Source: Gnetum montanum | Lineage: Eukaryota > Streptophyta > Gnetopsida > Gnetales > Gnetaceae | Reading direction: 5' to 3' | NCBI GenBank assembly: GCA_015680685.1 | Contig: MNCI01005518.1 | Coordinates: forward strand, 59,899-123,898 | Length of the DNA stretch: 64,000 nucleotides | Shown: in pieces, positions 1 through 11,760 of the stretch | Layout of the letters: each line of letters opens with the position of its first letter | Position numbering within the stretch: the stretch's first letter is position 1 | Notes under the pieces: generated by a model | Seen by the model: the letters and a program-made list of their open reading frames with translations, nothing else | What the model was told of the DNA's origin: nothing | The model's database searches: none | Translations under genes and position numbers: made by a program

Positions 1-575
1 TTTTTTGATTTTTCTCCTAAGCTCCGAATTTTTTCATTTCTCTTCCTAACCCCTATACTTTTGATAATCACCATCAACTACATCTTCCCAGGTCCATATC
101 AGCCATACCACAACCTAGCCAATGGATTTACACCGAAGCAAGGTATTAATTACATGATGATTCATTTACCCTTGCTAATATATGATCGTGTTGTGCGTGC
201 AGATGGTGATCATGCAAACAACGGATTAGATCTGGAGCTACAGCAAACACTTGGAATGGAGCAGCATTGAAGCAGCTATGCAAAGAGCAAGATTAATGGT
301 GCACTTATGGATGGACAACAAAGATGCAATCTTGGCGTTGGTAGCAGCAACACTTCTTTCTATCTCTCTCTTTCTCTCTCAGTTGCCAACAAAGGCCTGA
401 TGTCATTGTAATAAGGTGTTCACCCTTGTTGTCATGAACACCAGTTTTGTCAAGTCTTGTAATAATGATCCGTTCACATGTCATCCCATTAGTTCCATTC
501 CCCTCAATAATTCCATACCTACCCGATATTATTGTAAGGAACTCAAGGACGAGTTTTCATTCAGTCATGGGGGTA
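1..575 (+). mobile_element. 3' internal region of a family-A LTR retrotransposon (body lies left of window)
   Basis: This stretch is the untranslated 3' part of an Athila-like element whose 3' LTR follows at 576. It matches, as reverse complement, the sequence next to the 3' LTR of the complete copy A- (53535 to about 54050): shared blocks include the CT-rich run near 355-380, the GTTCACCCTTGTTGTCATGAACA stretch near 416-440 (one differing segment) and the segment around 465-575. No convincing coding sequence is present. It ends in a G-run (569-573) that serves as the polypurine tract. The gag and protease part must lie outside the window. Confidence 0.75.
569..575 (+). other. Polypurine tract of family-A element
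   Basis: GGGGGTA sits immediately before the LTR start TGATGAG, and the same GGGGGTA/TGATGAG junction occurs in A- (minus strand, 53541-53535). This position and conservation fit a plus-strand DNA primer site. Confidence 0.65.
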
Positions 576-602
576 TGATGAGACACGATATGCACAAGCC
601 GC

Positions 603-660
603 AATATCGCGTACGCGATATCGCGTCGTTCCCTGCAATATCACGTACGCGATATCGCGG
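603..660. promoter_or_regulatory. CpG-rich palindromic module in LTR U3
   Basis: Two near-identical palindromes built on ATATCGCGTACGCGATATCG lie 15-70 bp upstream of the TATA box. The density of CG dinucleotides is far above the surrounding AT-rich, CpG-poor DNA. Equivalent blocks occur in the other three family-A LTRs. Role unknown; a transcription factor site, a hairpin or a methylation target are all possible. Confidence 0.6.
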
Positions 661-674
661 TCCGTCACCACATC

Positions 675-682
675 TATAAATA
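675..682 (+). promoter_or_regulatory. TATA box of family-A LTR
   Basis: TATAAATA in the context CATCTATAAATAAGAGG, conserved in LTR position and spacing with the copy at 50988-50995. Confidence 0.65.
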
Positions 683-1539
683 AGAGGCGACACTCCCCTC
701 ATTTATCATCCTAGGCTAGAAGTAGCGAAGCTCTGGCGGATTGATCACCCTAGAGATAGAATATTTTCCATGTGCCCGCAGTAGGAGTCCCCCAAGTGAA
801 CGGTTCTTTATTCGAGTAGCTTTGTACCTAAACGCAAGTTGTGTACGGCAATAAAGATGAACTTTGTGGATAAACCTTGCAGTACATGGATAGGTTTATT
901 TAATGTTATTTATTTCTTTTCTAGTAGTGCGGCATGAGTATGAATTGGTTACGAGCATTGACGAATGTGTACGGCTAGCCAAGGAATTGGCTACTCATCG
1001 CGATTAGACTCTCTCACCCTTACCTCCTAGAACATGGGACAAGTACGACTTGATTACGAGCATCTACGGATGTGTACGGCTAGTCAAGGAATCGACTACT
1101 TGTCACACTTAGGCTAGTTAGGTGCTTTAGTACGACTGCTTTGAGCACGTGCGTTACGTGTGGTAATCCCAGTAACGATTAGCGTTTGGTAGCCACAGTT
1201 GCACAGTTCAGGGTGTGTACGGAAAGTGAGAACGGATGCTGATGCTAGGACTTAGCACTGTAGTTAGAGTTAGTTTTAGTCTCTCAACCCTTCACCCTTT
1301 ATCATAGGAGATAAACTAGAAAAGACAAAAATATCATATACCTCGGACTTACTTAACCATACACCGTGACAACAACAATTAAGTTTGGGAAGACAACGAT
1401 TAATTAATCCCAAGTGTTCCTTGCGGTGTTTAGGCATTTAGTCTGTGGAGTTCGACAGGATCGTGCGTGCTACGCTCGTTTTGTATGGTTGAGTGTAGGG
1501 GTACCTCGCCACTCATCACTAGGGAAATCATTTTGCTCA

Positions 1540-2100
1540 TGAATGTCCAACCAAGGATAAACACTTCAGATAGGTCAATTTTATTAAAATTTACAATCCT
1601 TTTAAACAATATTATGACTTTACTCTTGAGCCATCTACTCCTTTCACACTTGGTGACATTTACATTGAATCTAATGAATACTCAGATTATAATATCAGTG
1701 ACACTAAACCCTCTTTTGATGAGGGCAAGCATGATGATGATTTAGATGACAACATATTTTTTTGCCATATGAATACACAATGATCAAGTAGAAGACCCTT
1801 TAAACAATCTAAAACCACTAAACATATAGAACCTTCTTCTAGATTTGAGGATGAATTTGATCTATTGAAAAAACTGCTAGACACTAGCGCTATAGATCCA
1901 GTAGAAGCTAATCCAACCTATTAGATAATAAAACAACAATTAGAAAAGCTAGAAAAACAACTAGCATAAGTCTTGATAGATGACATAAATCAAATTATGT
2001 CTCTCAAGTGAGAAATTACATAAAAGAAACAATAATTGGATGAAAAATGACTCTTCATAAAAGAACGTTGGTTTAAATATCTAGAAATACAACAAGAATC
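1540..2100 (+). pseudogene. Pararetrovirus-like coat-protein/linker fragment
   Basis: Frame-consistent decayed coding sequence rich in Asp/Glu followed by a Lys/Glu/Leu coiled segment: it reads ...DIYIESNEYSD... and later KQQLEKLEKQLA with several in-frame stops. The acidic-then-coiled arrangement and the local pattern match the linker between coat protein and protease in element C on the minus strand (about 45950-46330, EQLAKLERKLKKI). It therefore looks like an old endogenous pararetrovirus (Caulimoviridae) fragment, unconnected with the LTR to its left or the LINE to its right. No RT or movement-protein part is attached. The assignment rests on similarity between the two loci in this window plus general knowledge of caulimovirid polyproteins. 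Confidence 0.45.
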
Positions 2101-2109
2101 CCCAAGTGA

Positions 2110-4096
2110 GTCATAATCTACCACTGAACCTAATGAAATAGGATACATCTGATAGTGAAACACAAAAGATTCCTCCTTTAAATGAGTCTCTCATGTGAAC
2201 TTTGATCATTTTTTCCCATGCATTCTTTAGTCTTTCTTTTAGTAGCTTTCTTGGAATAGTGATGTAGCAATCTTTATTCATAGGCTCATTGTTTGATTTT
2301 CTTTGCATAGGTTCAAACCATCTAGGTTACTATTCTTATAGCATATCTAAAATAGAAATCACTCCAAGTATTCCTCTAATATCTATATTATGTAGTTTAT
2401 CTTTGCTAGTAACATTCAACATCCATCAAAGCATTTTCATTTCTTCCAGACTAGTTTGTTGTTCATGCCTTTTTTGTATAACCCGACATTCAACACCATA
2501 TAAGATAGTAGGCTTGATTATTATCCTATAAAATTTTATTGGTAATCTTTTATCACACAAGATATTGCTAGCTTGTCTTCATTTAAATCATCTTACCTCA
2601 ATTCTATTTCTTATACCCTTATCAATTTCACCATCCAATTAGAGGATCAATCCTAGGTGGTGAAACTTTTGTAGTTAGGGACTTTTTTTTTCTTAAATTG
2701 TTACTTCTATTTCATCACTATTTATTATATTATTAAAGTTGCATTCCATATATTCTATCTTACTTTTTCTAATTTTTGAGCCTTTTGATTTTAGAGCATG
2801 TCCCCATTTCTCCATTTTAGAAGTAATTTTCACAAGCTATATCCACTAATACAATATCATCTGCAAATAACATATACTAAGAAATTTTATCTTATATTTT
2901 CTTTGTTAATTCATTTGTAATAAGGGCAAATAAATATAGGCTAAGGATAGAATCTTGATGTAGACCTACTATGATTGAAAAATCAAATGTTGTTCCACAA
3001 GTTATTTTAATTTTAGTGGTAGCTCCTTCATACATATCTTGAATCAATTTAATATATTTACTAGGGATTTTTTTCCTTCACAAGGCCCATCAAATAATAT
3101 CTCTAGGTACTTTTTCTTTTGCTTTCTCTAAGTCAATGAAGAATTTTTCTATATCTTCTGAACTTCTCCATTAATTGTCATATCAAGAAAATAGCCTCTA
3201 TAGTAGATCTCCTTGGCATAAATTCAAATCGATTTTTTTGACACTATTGATTCAAATCTGAGATGCTACTCTATGACTCTGTTTCAAAGCTTTATAGTAT
3301 GGATCATAAGCTTGATCCCTCTATAGTTTGCATAATTTTATATGTCTCCTTTATTTTTGTAAATGAGAATAACAAAGCCTTTTTTTCAATTGTTGGACAT
3401 TTCTGCATCCATCAAACTTTAGTTAAATAATTATATTAACCAAGAAACTCCTATATATTCTAACACTTCTCATGCTTCTATAGGAATGTTATCTGGTCTA
3501 ACAACTTTTTTATTTTTCATGTTCGATAAGGTTGTCTTCACCTCAGAGAAGAAAAGTTCATTAACTAGACTAAAATTTGGTTCTTCTTCTTAGACATATC
3601 TTCTTGGGAATTCTTCATTCAATAGTTATTTAAATAATTTTTCCACCTATCCAAAATTTCATTGCTTTTTACCAAAATTTGTTTATTTACTCAATGCATT
3701 TAACATGATCAATATCCTTACATTTCTTGTTTCTCATTTTTGTCAATTTATAAAGAGATTGTTCTTCTTTATTTGTTCCTAATTTCTCTTAAAAGCTATC
3801 TAAGACCTTATGTTTGGCATTGTCTACTGCTATACTTTCCTCCTTCTTTATCATTTCTTATATCAGCCTATTTTCTTGGCTACCACTTTGTTGCCATTCC
3901 TTAAGGCATTTTTTATTATTGAACAACATGTTGCACTTCATCACTCCACCACCATGTCTTCTTTGGGATGTATTTTTTACCTTTTTTATTTTTTAAATTT
4001 TCTTTTCAATTTTTTGAATGCCACTTTTTGTTTGGCCCCAAATTAAATTTGTAGTGCAATTCCAATTCTTAGTGTCTTCATGAAGCAATTGTTCTA
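2110..4096 (-). mobile_element. LINE (non-LTR retrotransposon), RTE/L1-like, 5'-truncated or interrupted
   Basis: Minus-strand decayed ORF2. Read from high to low coordinate: a Lys-rich connector after the endonuclease (4096-3600, containing a YEKLGT-like EKLGTNKEEQ stretch and KMRNKKCKD), then the reverse transcriptase with GLHQDS...LYLFALI (about 2950-2900) and the catalytic FADD (2856-2867) in LFADDIVLVD, then the thumb and C-terminal region down to about 2160, including MQRKSNNEP...KLLKERLKNAWEKM. Stops and frameshifts are frequent, so it is dead. Coding similarity runs right up to the G1 LTR at 4097, which suggests that G1 inserted into the LINE rather than the LINE being truncated there. 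The 3' end has no clear poly(A). Confidence 0.75.
2856..2867 (-). other. FADD catalytic motif of the LINE reverse transcriptase
   Basis: TTT GCA GAT GAT on the minus strand keeps both catalytic aspartates although the frame around it is broken. Confidence 0.75.
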
Positions 4097-5523
4097 TGAA
4101 TAAGATGATGTTATCTTTGTTGCTATAAGAATCTTCGTAATCCAAGATCCAACAAAACCTAACACAAAACTAAGCTAAGAAATCTTGTGACCATCAAATA
4201 GTTTAGGAAAAATAAATTTTCAACTAATTTCCTTCATATCAAAAGGGGATTTCTAGATAAATAGAGAAATTTGATAATCTAAGTTGAACATTTTTACCAA
4301 ATGTTAGTGGGTGTTAACCAGGGAGAGAGACATGTGTGCATGGAATAGCTGATAGAAGATAGATAGAGAACACATATAAGATCAATTAAAACAAAATAGA
4401 GTATGGCATATGGATGATAATAGAAACATTTGAAAAATAGTATGCAAAACAAGGCAAATCCATTTTGTTAATGTGCCAAATCCAAGAGGGAAAACATAGA
4501 AAATTGATATGAAGTAAATTTGTATAACACAAAAATTAGAAACAACTAAAATAGATGGATCCATATTACAAGAAAAATAAGAGAATGAGAACTTGTTAAA
4601 AATGTTCTAAAATATGTACTAGGTATTAGATGTATCTAATAAGGATCTATGTAACCTTGTTGTTTTTTTATGTGTCTTCTTGATGTAGATTTGATGAGAA
4701 CAATTGCAAATTCAGTAGCTAATTGACCAAAGGGATGGATTTGATGTGTTGACTTGATTCTAAGAAATTATATATGTGTTAATAAAGAAAAATAAAAAGG
4801 GAGATTAGAGGATTTGATATCTCTAGAGGGTGAGCAGTTATTTTGCAGAGAGGTAAAGTCTTTGGAAAAGGTTTTCAAGTCATCAATTGCAAAGAATACT
4901 AGCTATGCTGAGTAGTTGAGAGAGAGATGAGAAGAAGCAAAAGTGCTAGCTAAAAGCATAAAATAAAAGTTCTAAAAGCTAACCAATCCTCTTTTATTTA
5001 GGGATATTCCCCTATTTATAGGATAAAATTCCTCATAGATCATGAAGGAATGATGCATTGGGGTCCATAGAATCTTCTTGATGATTCTTGAAGGTTTTGG
5101 ATAGAAGAATCAATGTGTAGATAATTTCTGTAAAAATTGATGTTAGAAGTCAAATGTAGAATTTATGGTAGATGTCAAAGGGCTAGCTGATGTTGAACAT
5201 TAAAAAATGGATTTGTTGCGAAAGCAAAATTTGATGTTGGACATCAAAACTAAGATTGGTGTTGGACCTCAATAATTGAAGATAAAATCAATGCTAAAGC
5301 TAATGTTGGATGTTGAAACTAAAAATCATAGAAGAAGGACCAAAATGACACTATTGATAATGTGAAACATCATTTTTGGTAAGTTGAAGATGTAGATCTA
5401 GAAACTACATTGCAGATGATGTAAGACGTTGAATTAAGAATGTTGAAGATGGCTTTAATGCTAAAAAGTCATAGAATGTACCTAGGACTTTGACTTATGT
5501 AGGAAAAAGCCAAAGTGAATACA
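4097..5523 (-). repeat. 3' LTR of gypsy element G1
   Basis: Aligns along its length with 49502-50862 (for example the segments around 4190-4420 and 49570-49800, and 5340-5460 and 50750-50862). On the minus strand it would start TGTATTCAC just after the purine run AAGAGGAGG (5530-5538), and end near 4097. Ends are tentative because the matching ends of the other copy are hidden by insertions. Confidence 0.65.
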
Positions 5524-5529
5524 AAATTA

Positions 5530-5538
5530 CCTCCTCTT
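5530..5538 (-). other. Probable polypurine tract of G1
   Basis: Minus-strand AAGAGGAGG (plus strand CCTCCTCTT) lies just upstream of the 3' LTR start in the element's own direction. Position and composition fit; no second copy is available for comparison. Confidence 0.45.
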
Positions 5539-7600
5539 AATGGATACTATTGAAAAGTTAAAAAAGAATCCATCAAGAAAAGATATAAGCTGGTGGGTAC
5601 TTACAAGAGGGTTTAATGATGTGAGATGTTAGGGGAGAAAATCTAAGACATTGTCAATACACTTACAGTGGAGTGCAATGTCATATGAATCGGGCATGAC
5701 TAGATCTTAGAAAGCACACATGTAAATATAGCACTCACTAACCCACTCAATTCTCTTAATCAAATCCTCACTAGAGTAAAGTAGAGACACTCATTTGGCC
5801 TCACTAATGTAGATAATGAAAAGAAAGGTATATAGAAAGAAATGGATATTGTGAGAAAGGTCTCAGGGTAGTGGTTACCCTATTCCTCCCCATGGTTTGA
5901 GGACCATGGAACATTCTAAGATGTCCTTGAGTGGCACTCAAGTGTTAGAAAACCCATCCCAGCTTGGTGGTACCAAGCCAACAGCAAGAATCCCTCCTAT
6001 TGCTTCCCCTCTTAGTTCTCTTCATACTTACCCTAACTTGGAGAACTACATGGCCTTGATTCTATGATGGTCATAGATATGTAGGTAGCCATGATTAGAT
6101 ATTTCTAGTGTGGTGCCTTGATGAAGCTTGTACAAGGTCATGAGGGGTCTAGGGATGAGGCATCCCTTGTAGATAAATCGTCTCCTCTTTCATTGATGAT
6201 GTTTATAGGGTTTCGTATATGCTTGTTTGCTAAGTCATCATTTAGAGTTTAGAGGTTCTCTAAAGAGGTGTACTCTCTCTTGTTATGAAGCTATTATGCT
6301 GTTCACTCTCTTATAAGGATTGCTATGCTTGCATAGAGATGTATTCCCTAGGATTTCTATCCTAGATCTAATAGATCTAAGGAAATTCCTTAGGGTATTA
6401 AACAATGTTGAGGCAACATTATTATAGAGATAGTATAACATGAAAAGAGAAAGTAAGAAAGTAGGAAAAAGAATGTTAAGGACATTGTTAATACACCAAT
6501 AGTGGAATGCTATGTTTTAGAAGTGGAACATAGCTAGATCCCTAAAGCTAACCTCTCCCTTATCTCACTCATGTAGATTTCACACTCTTTACATCACTAT
6601 ATACTAAACACTCCCTCATTAAATTAGGGTAGAGAGACTCATTCAATCTCACTAATGTTGAATATAGAGAGAAATGATAATAGATGAGGAGTGGGGATGA
6701 GAGAAAAAAAAGAGAGATATAGTATAGGTTAGAAGAATTTGTAGCATACTAAATCAAAGAGCAAAAAAGTAGGGGGAGAAAAGAGGATATCACCCATACA
6801 CTTGTCATGAGAACAATGATATGTCATAAAAATAGGACATGGCTAAATCCTTGACATTGTATGACCAAAAATGATGCCATATGTTTATATTGTTGAAGTA
6901 ACTCCCTCATTGTCCCACTTAATAATACACTCAATCACACCCTTACATGAAGCAATAAGATATTTAGTTACTCAGAAACCTCATCAGTTTTGTTGAGCAC
7001 ATAGAGTAGAGTGAGATAGATAGTATATGGAAATATGAAGAAAATAGCTAGAGAAATAGTAGAATATTATATAGAGAGAGGGAAAAATAGTGAGCAAAAT
7101 GATGTAAGAAGAAAAATTTTAAGAGAAAACCTATTATCACAATATACTATGTCTCTCTTTATAATAGAGAAGAGTTGATAAAGGTAAATTGCCACTAGAA
7201 GAACACTTGTTCAATCTTGAATAGCTAGTAGGTTCAATGCTCTAGTTTGGCTATATGGAGTAGTGCTTGAGGAAGCTTTTGTTGACAAGATCTAGAAACT
7301 AACATTCTTCTAGATTAAATAGAATGTAGATTCCATTTTTTAGAGACTAAACCACTAGGAAGAAACCTTGCTAGTTAGGGGAGAACTTTGTATATCTATA
7401 GTTTGAAAAATGATGAAGAATCAAATCATCCTCATGAATCTCTTTGATTTTGACATATCTAAAGTGATGGCGATGAATATCTACTTGATATTCATGTAGA
7501 TGTTGAAGAGTAGCTTGTCATTTTTCTTTAGGAAGACCTAACTCAATGCATTGCATGTTATTATTATCTTGATCTAAATACCAACTATGCAAAGTAACAC
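5539..7600 (-). repeat. G1 3' untranslated region with diverged internal repeats
   Basis: No gene is readable here. Three diverged copies of one module recur, starting near 5635, 6470 and 6780: each has a GACATTGTCAATACAC-like start, an ACATGGCTAGATCC-like segment, a run of ACACTC and CTCACTAATG, then a GAGAGAAATG-like AG-rich end. The segment 5860-6120 carries a different unit with several CCATGG/TTGGTGGTACCAAG inverted motifs. Confidence 0.5.
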
Positions 7601-7649
7601 TGAGGGATGGAATATGAAGCTCAACTAGTAAGATTGCCTTAGAATCATA

Positions 7650-8480
7650 GATTAGAAAGTATAAAGTACAACTAGTAGTTGTACAAAAAGTGGTATGATA
7701 GATAAAAAGGATACAAGATAGTTGTATGTGCTAATTGCATTGGGTTTTATTGACCATGATATGAAGAAAGTAGATGAGAGTTTTATTAGTGGACTCAGCC
7801 TAATTATTAGACTAAGGATAGCAAGATGATGAGAAAGATTGAGTGATACGATACATAGAATAGAAGTCAGCTACCTCTTTACTTTTGAATTAAGGTGCAT
7901 TATCAATTAAAATTTGGAGAGGTACTCCAAAGCCAATTATGATGTAATCGAGGATGAAGTGATAGATGAAGTGGGATTTGGTGAAATGCAAAGGAATAGC
8001 TTCTGCTCACTTAGTGAAGTATTCCATAGTAGTTAGAATAAATTAGTGCCTAATAGACAAAGGAGGACTAATATCACCAATAAGGTATAAACCCCATTTT
8101 TAAAAAGGACATGTGATTTGAGACATGTTAAGCTCTTATGAAGAAAGATAGATAAGAGAGCCATGCCTTTGGAAAGTATCATACATTTTGACTAGGTGAT
8201 AAGCATCTTTGGCTAATGTTAGTTACCAATAGTTTGAAATGATGTGAGTAGTTAAGAAGCATACACCTAAGTGTTTATTATAAACTCTTGAGTAAATCTA
8301 ATCAAGAACTATCTTAAACTCTATAGGGCTAAGACACCATAGAAGATCACTCATAGAAGAAACTCGACATTGGATATTAGGATTAACTAATTGGAAATGT
8401 CAACTACATTTGTATAAAGCATCCTTCTAAGTAGGTGTGAGATGACTAGAAGAGTTAGTAGTGAGGTAATGAAGAAGATT
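7650..8480 (-). pseudogene. Ty3/gypsy integrase (G1)
   Basis: Minus-strand remnant of the enzyme that inserts element cDNA into chromosomes. Readable core: TCQRHGS-like FQRHGSLIY, then KWGLYLIGDI (first catalytic Asp at the usual GLD position seems changed, GLY), TMEYFTK, the second Asp in LIDNAP, and AESTNKTL containing the catalytic Glu. Frameshifts and stops break it. The order and spacing match the Tat-lineage integrase seen in plus orientation in G2 (33600-34440). Downstream (lower coordinates) is the G1 3' region. Inactive. Confidence 0.75.
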
Positions 8481-8739
8481 AGCATATGATTAATTATCAT
8501 CATTTGTATTAATAACACTCATCAAGATATTAGGAGATTGCATAATAGGCATCAACCAAACTGATTATATGAGTTGATCTTGCATAGCAGAGGGATCATC
8601 ATGAATGGAAAAGATTTCCCAAGCATTGACCAGCACGTTTTTAGAACATGGAATATGGCTTAAAGTATGAATAAATAAGGAAAAGATAAGTTCCTTAATC
8701 ATTTATAGATAAGTAATGAAGTAAGGGGTCTTGAAATCA

Positions 8740-9030
8740 TAGTCATCATTAACTTGATTTATGATCAGCTAAGAGTTACTATAAATAGTAATGTTTTGGA
8801 CTTGATTTCGTATGACTAGTAAGAGACCTTATATTAGATCCTCATATTCAGCTACATTTTTGGTGAAAGGGAAATCAAGATTGTAAGCCTAATAGAGAAC
8901 TTTTTTAGTAGAAAGGATAAGGATAAAAGATGTACTATATTTGAATGAAGTGTTTGATCCATCAAAATAAAAAAGAGTATTTGAATCCTTAACATTAGTA
9001 TGTAAGCTATAAACAACATTAGTTGTTTTA
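8740..9030 (-). pseudogene. Ty3/gypsy RNase H, archaeal-type duplicate (G1)
   Basis: Minus-strand fragment reading YFDGSN near 8950, NVAEYEDLI in the middle and QVQNITIYSNS toward the end, the hallmark order of the RNase H domain of plant Tat elements, here with TAG/TAA breaks. It lies directly upstream of the integrase in the element's direction, as in a normal gypsy pol. The RT that should precede it at higher coordinates is not recognisable. Confidence 0.7.
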
Positions 9031-9132
9031 GAGGAAGGGATGAGATTAGCTATGGGTTAATCTTTAATAGAGTGCTAAGATTAAAAAAATTAGGTCAAAC
9101 TTAATGAGAAAGGTTTTTTAATGAGGTAAGCA

Positions 9133-11760
9133 ATGGTTTTTAGAAGGATTGTTAGTAATAACTTTGACAATGTTATCTTTGTAGATAACAAAGACCTTAG
9201 CATTAAGAAGATAGTATCTCCACTTTTTGATGGTGAAGGAGTTAGATATTTTAAAAAGTTTTATAGGATTGGAATTTTGTATGCTTTAGGCTTAATGCAT
9301 TCATACCATAGCATGGAAAAGTATGTTAGGTTAATAAAGAGTTATTTAGTGGAAAAGGTGATTTTTATGGTGCATGTAGACTAAAAATAAGTGATCATCA
9401 CTTGGGATCTTGCTACACTAAGGTATTGGTTAGGATTCCTAGAGAGGTGAATAAAGATTGATAGTTTCAAGATGGATTTAGTAGAACTAGAAATGATTGA
9501 AGAATGGGTGGGATTAGGGAAGAAGGAAGCCATCAATATACACAAAGGAACAAACAAAAATTTGAAGAAGATGTTCTCTTTATTCGTTAAATAGTTCTTT
9601 TGTAATAATATCAATAAAAAATGGAAGTTTCCCCTAGGTGGTTGTATGGACTATATGGGATAATGACCCAAGGAAGGGTAGTTAATTGGACATCAATTAT
9701 CTATCAAGGGGTAGTGAAAGTAATGGAGAATCTACCTAAGAGAATAAGAAAGGAAAGAGGAAGATGATGAACAAGCAACTCAATTTATGGTTTTACTATG
9801 GATTAATAAAAGCTATGACAATGCTATTTTCCCAAGGAGGAGAGAAGCAAGTTGAAATTGATTCAAAAGAAAAATTTAGGCCCCCACTATTTCAACACTT
9901 AGAAAGTTTAATGTTTGTGTATAAGATCAAAGGTGATGGTTCTCTAGCATCAGGGTCAAAGACTAAGGAGAAAGTTGGATCCTTAGTATTATACAAAATT
10001 TATCAACCCTAGAAGAAAATAGGTGAAGATGTAGGTGTAGGAAAGGAGGGGATTTTGAAGAGAATCTCTAGAACTATAGAGAAAAAACAAGTTTTGAGAA
10101 AGAGGAAATCTTTTTCTAAGGAAGAAATCTCCTGAAAGATCCCAAAAGTCAAGGTCTTCTAAGAGTAATTAGAGTCATAAATAACTAAGTTTTTAAATAT
10201 TTTTATGCTAAGTATCATCAACATGGTGTAGTTTCTAATTATGACATTATTAAAGAATGATATGATGCTAATACTTAACTATTTTACTTGTAGAAGCTTC
10301 TCGAGATAGGAGTGCACTAGAACAGGAAGCAAAGAGCTTATGTTCCAATCTTTCTTTAGTCCCAGAAAGTTAGAAGGAAGGTATTAGTAAGAAAAAAAAT
10401 GATTTCTTACATGACTAATTTTCTTGGGAGGAAAATGAAGGGGATGAAGAAAGTATATCTTTTTGAAATCTTCTCAATTTACACTTTCATGAAACAAGCA
10501 ACAAGAATAGGAAAGAGAGAATAGAGGAAGGTATACACTTCCAAAATTGAAGATGGCTCCTCCACTTCCAATAGATGTCACTCCACCATCAAGAAAGCTA
10601 GCTTTGAATAATGTTGATGTTTGTAAGTGGATCAAGTAGATGACTAGTTCCAAGATTTTTACATCATATGGTAAGTATAATTAATGTCGCATCCAAAGTT
10701 TATACATTGATTATATCCATATTAAAGAAGAATAACCATTTTCTTTCCTTTGTCAAAGATGAAAAGAAAAATATGGTCTTGCATAAAGGACGAGTAGATG
10801 ATATTGAAAGGTTTAGAAGAAGACATGAAGAGGAAGCTAAACTTGATCTCCCCAGAAGAAGGTAAGTTAGGAACATTATTACTACAAAATAACATTAATT
10901 ATTTGAGAGAGAGTATCTAATATTTTCTTACTTGCCAAGGAGAAATAAAAAATTAAGTTGAATAAGGATTAGGTTACATTCCATGATCTAGTAGTCAATG
11001 TAGATGTGAAAATAGAAAAAATTACTACAAATAAAATAAGTGCTACTATCAACTACACTAAGGATATGGGAGCATTGGCCATAAGACAAGCTAATGTGAA
11101 TTTCCTACTCCTAGATTATTCGGAACAAGAATAGAAGAATAAAAAGAAGCATGAGCATCAAATAAAGATGTTGTTTAATCAAGTGAAGCTATTGGAAGTA
11201 GAAATAAGGGTTAACAACATGGTTGGGTATAAACCTCCTTCCCATGAGTATTGGATAGAGAGAAACATAATTGTAGAGTTCCAAAGAGCACTAATGGAAA
11301 GAAAGAGATCAGCTCTAGTGATAACTTGTTCCATGAGGAGCCTAAGGAACTCAATAGCAACATGAAAGAGTTATGGCAGAAAGCATCAGTAAAATAAGCA
11401 GTGGTACAAAAGAGAGTATCATGGATTGTTAAAAGAAAATAGCTTGTATGAAGTTAAGGAAATAAGGAGTCTATTATTAAACACAATAATTTGGAATAAT
11501 TATTTGAAGATTTTGGTAACAATGTGGTGATTTCCATACTAGAGGAGAAGTAGTGACATCCCCAGGAAAAACCTACAAAAGAAGAAGAAGATGATGAGAT
11601 AACCTTAGAAGAACTAAAAGCCTACAAAGAAGAGTAGGCTAGCATTCTATCAAAGGTTCCAAATTTAGCCATTGACACACTAGACATGACTAACTTGAGC
11701 ATAGAGGAGATAGAACAAAAGATCCTAGAGATTTGTAGAGAGACGTAAGGTAAGCATCAA
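9133..11760 (+). pseudogene. Plus-strand retroelement ORF of unknown function lying where the G1 RT is expected
   Basis: A run of plus-strand coding pieces in shifting frames, opposite to G1. Part 1 (9133-9384) reads FRRIVSNNFDNVIF; part 2 (9390-9600) ends in a Lys-rich stretch; part 3 (about 9620-10012) reads VVNWTSIIYQGVVKVMENL and later QLNLWFYYGL and PPLFQHLESLMF; part 4 (10540-10865) has APPLPIDVTPPSRKLAL and RRRHEEEAKLDLP; part 5 (11040-11750) is coiled-coil-like and ends with PNLAIDTLDM and SIEEIEQKIL. A GT donor-like site follows at 10669. It resembles the accessory ORF1 type carried by some plant Tat-lineage elements, but I do not recognise a named domain. It could be a separate nested element or an antisense ORF; no termini were found. 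Confidence 0.4.

Larger units (their letters stand above)
576..1518 (+). repeat. 3' LTR of a family-A element
   Basis: The 943-bp repeat begins TGATGAG and ends CTCATCA, the 7-bp inverted termini shared with the LTRs at 50863, 52696 and 59027. It carries the palindromic module (603-660), a TATA box (675-682) and the conserved 3' end GGGGTACCTCGCCACTCATCA. No tRNA primer site follows it, so it is the 3' LTR. It is longer than its relatives partly because a segment of about 100 bp is duplicated (near 948-1005 and 1050-1110, both containing GTGTACGGCTAG). Confidence 0.85.

Noticed and set aside
3810-4046. Plus-strand hydrophobic ORFs
   Set aside because: Antisense shadows of the Lys-rich LINE coding strand.
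7650-9030. Considering G1 pol potentially functional
   Set aside because: Multiple stops and frameshifts, and no RT.
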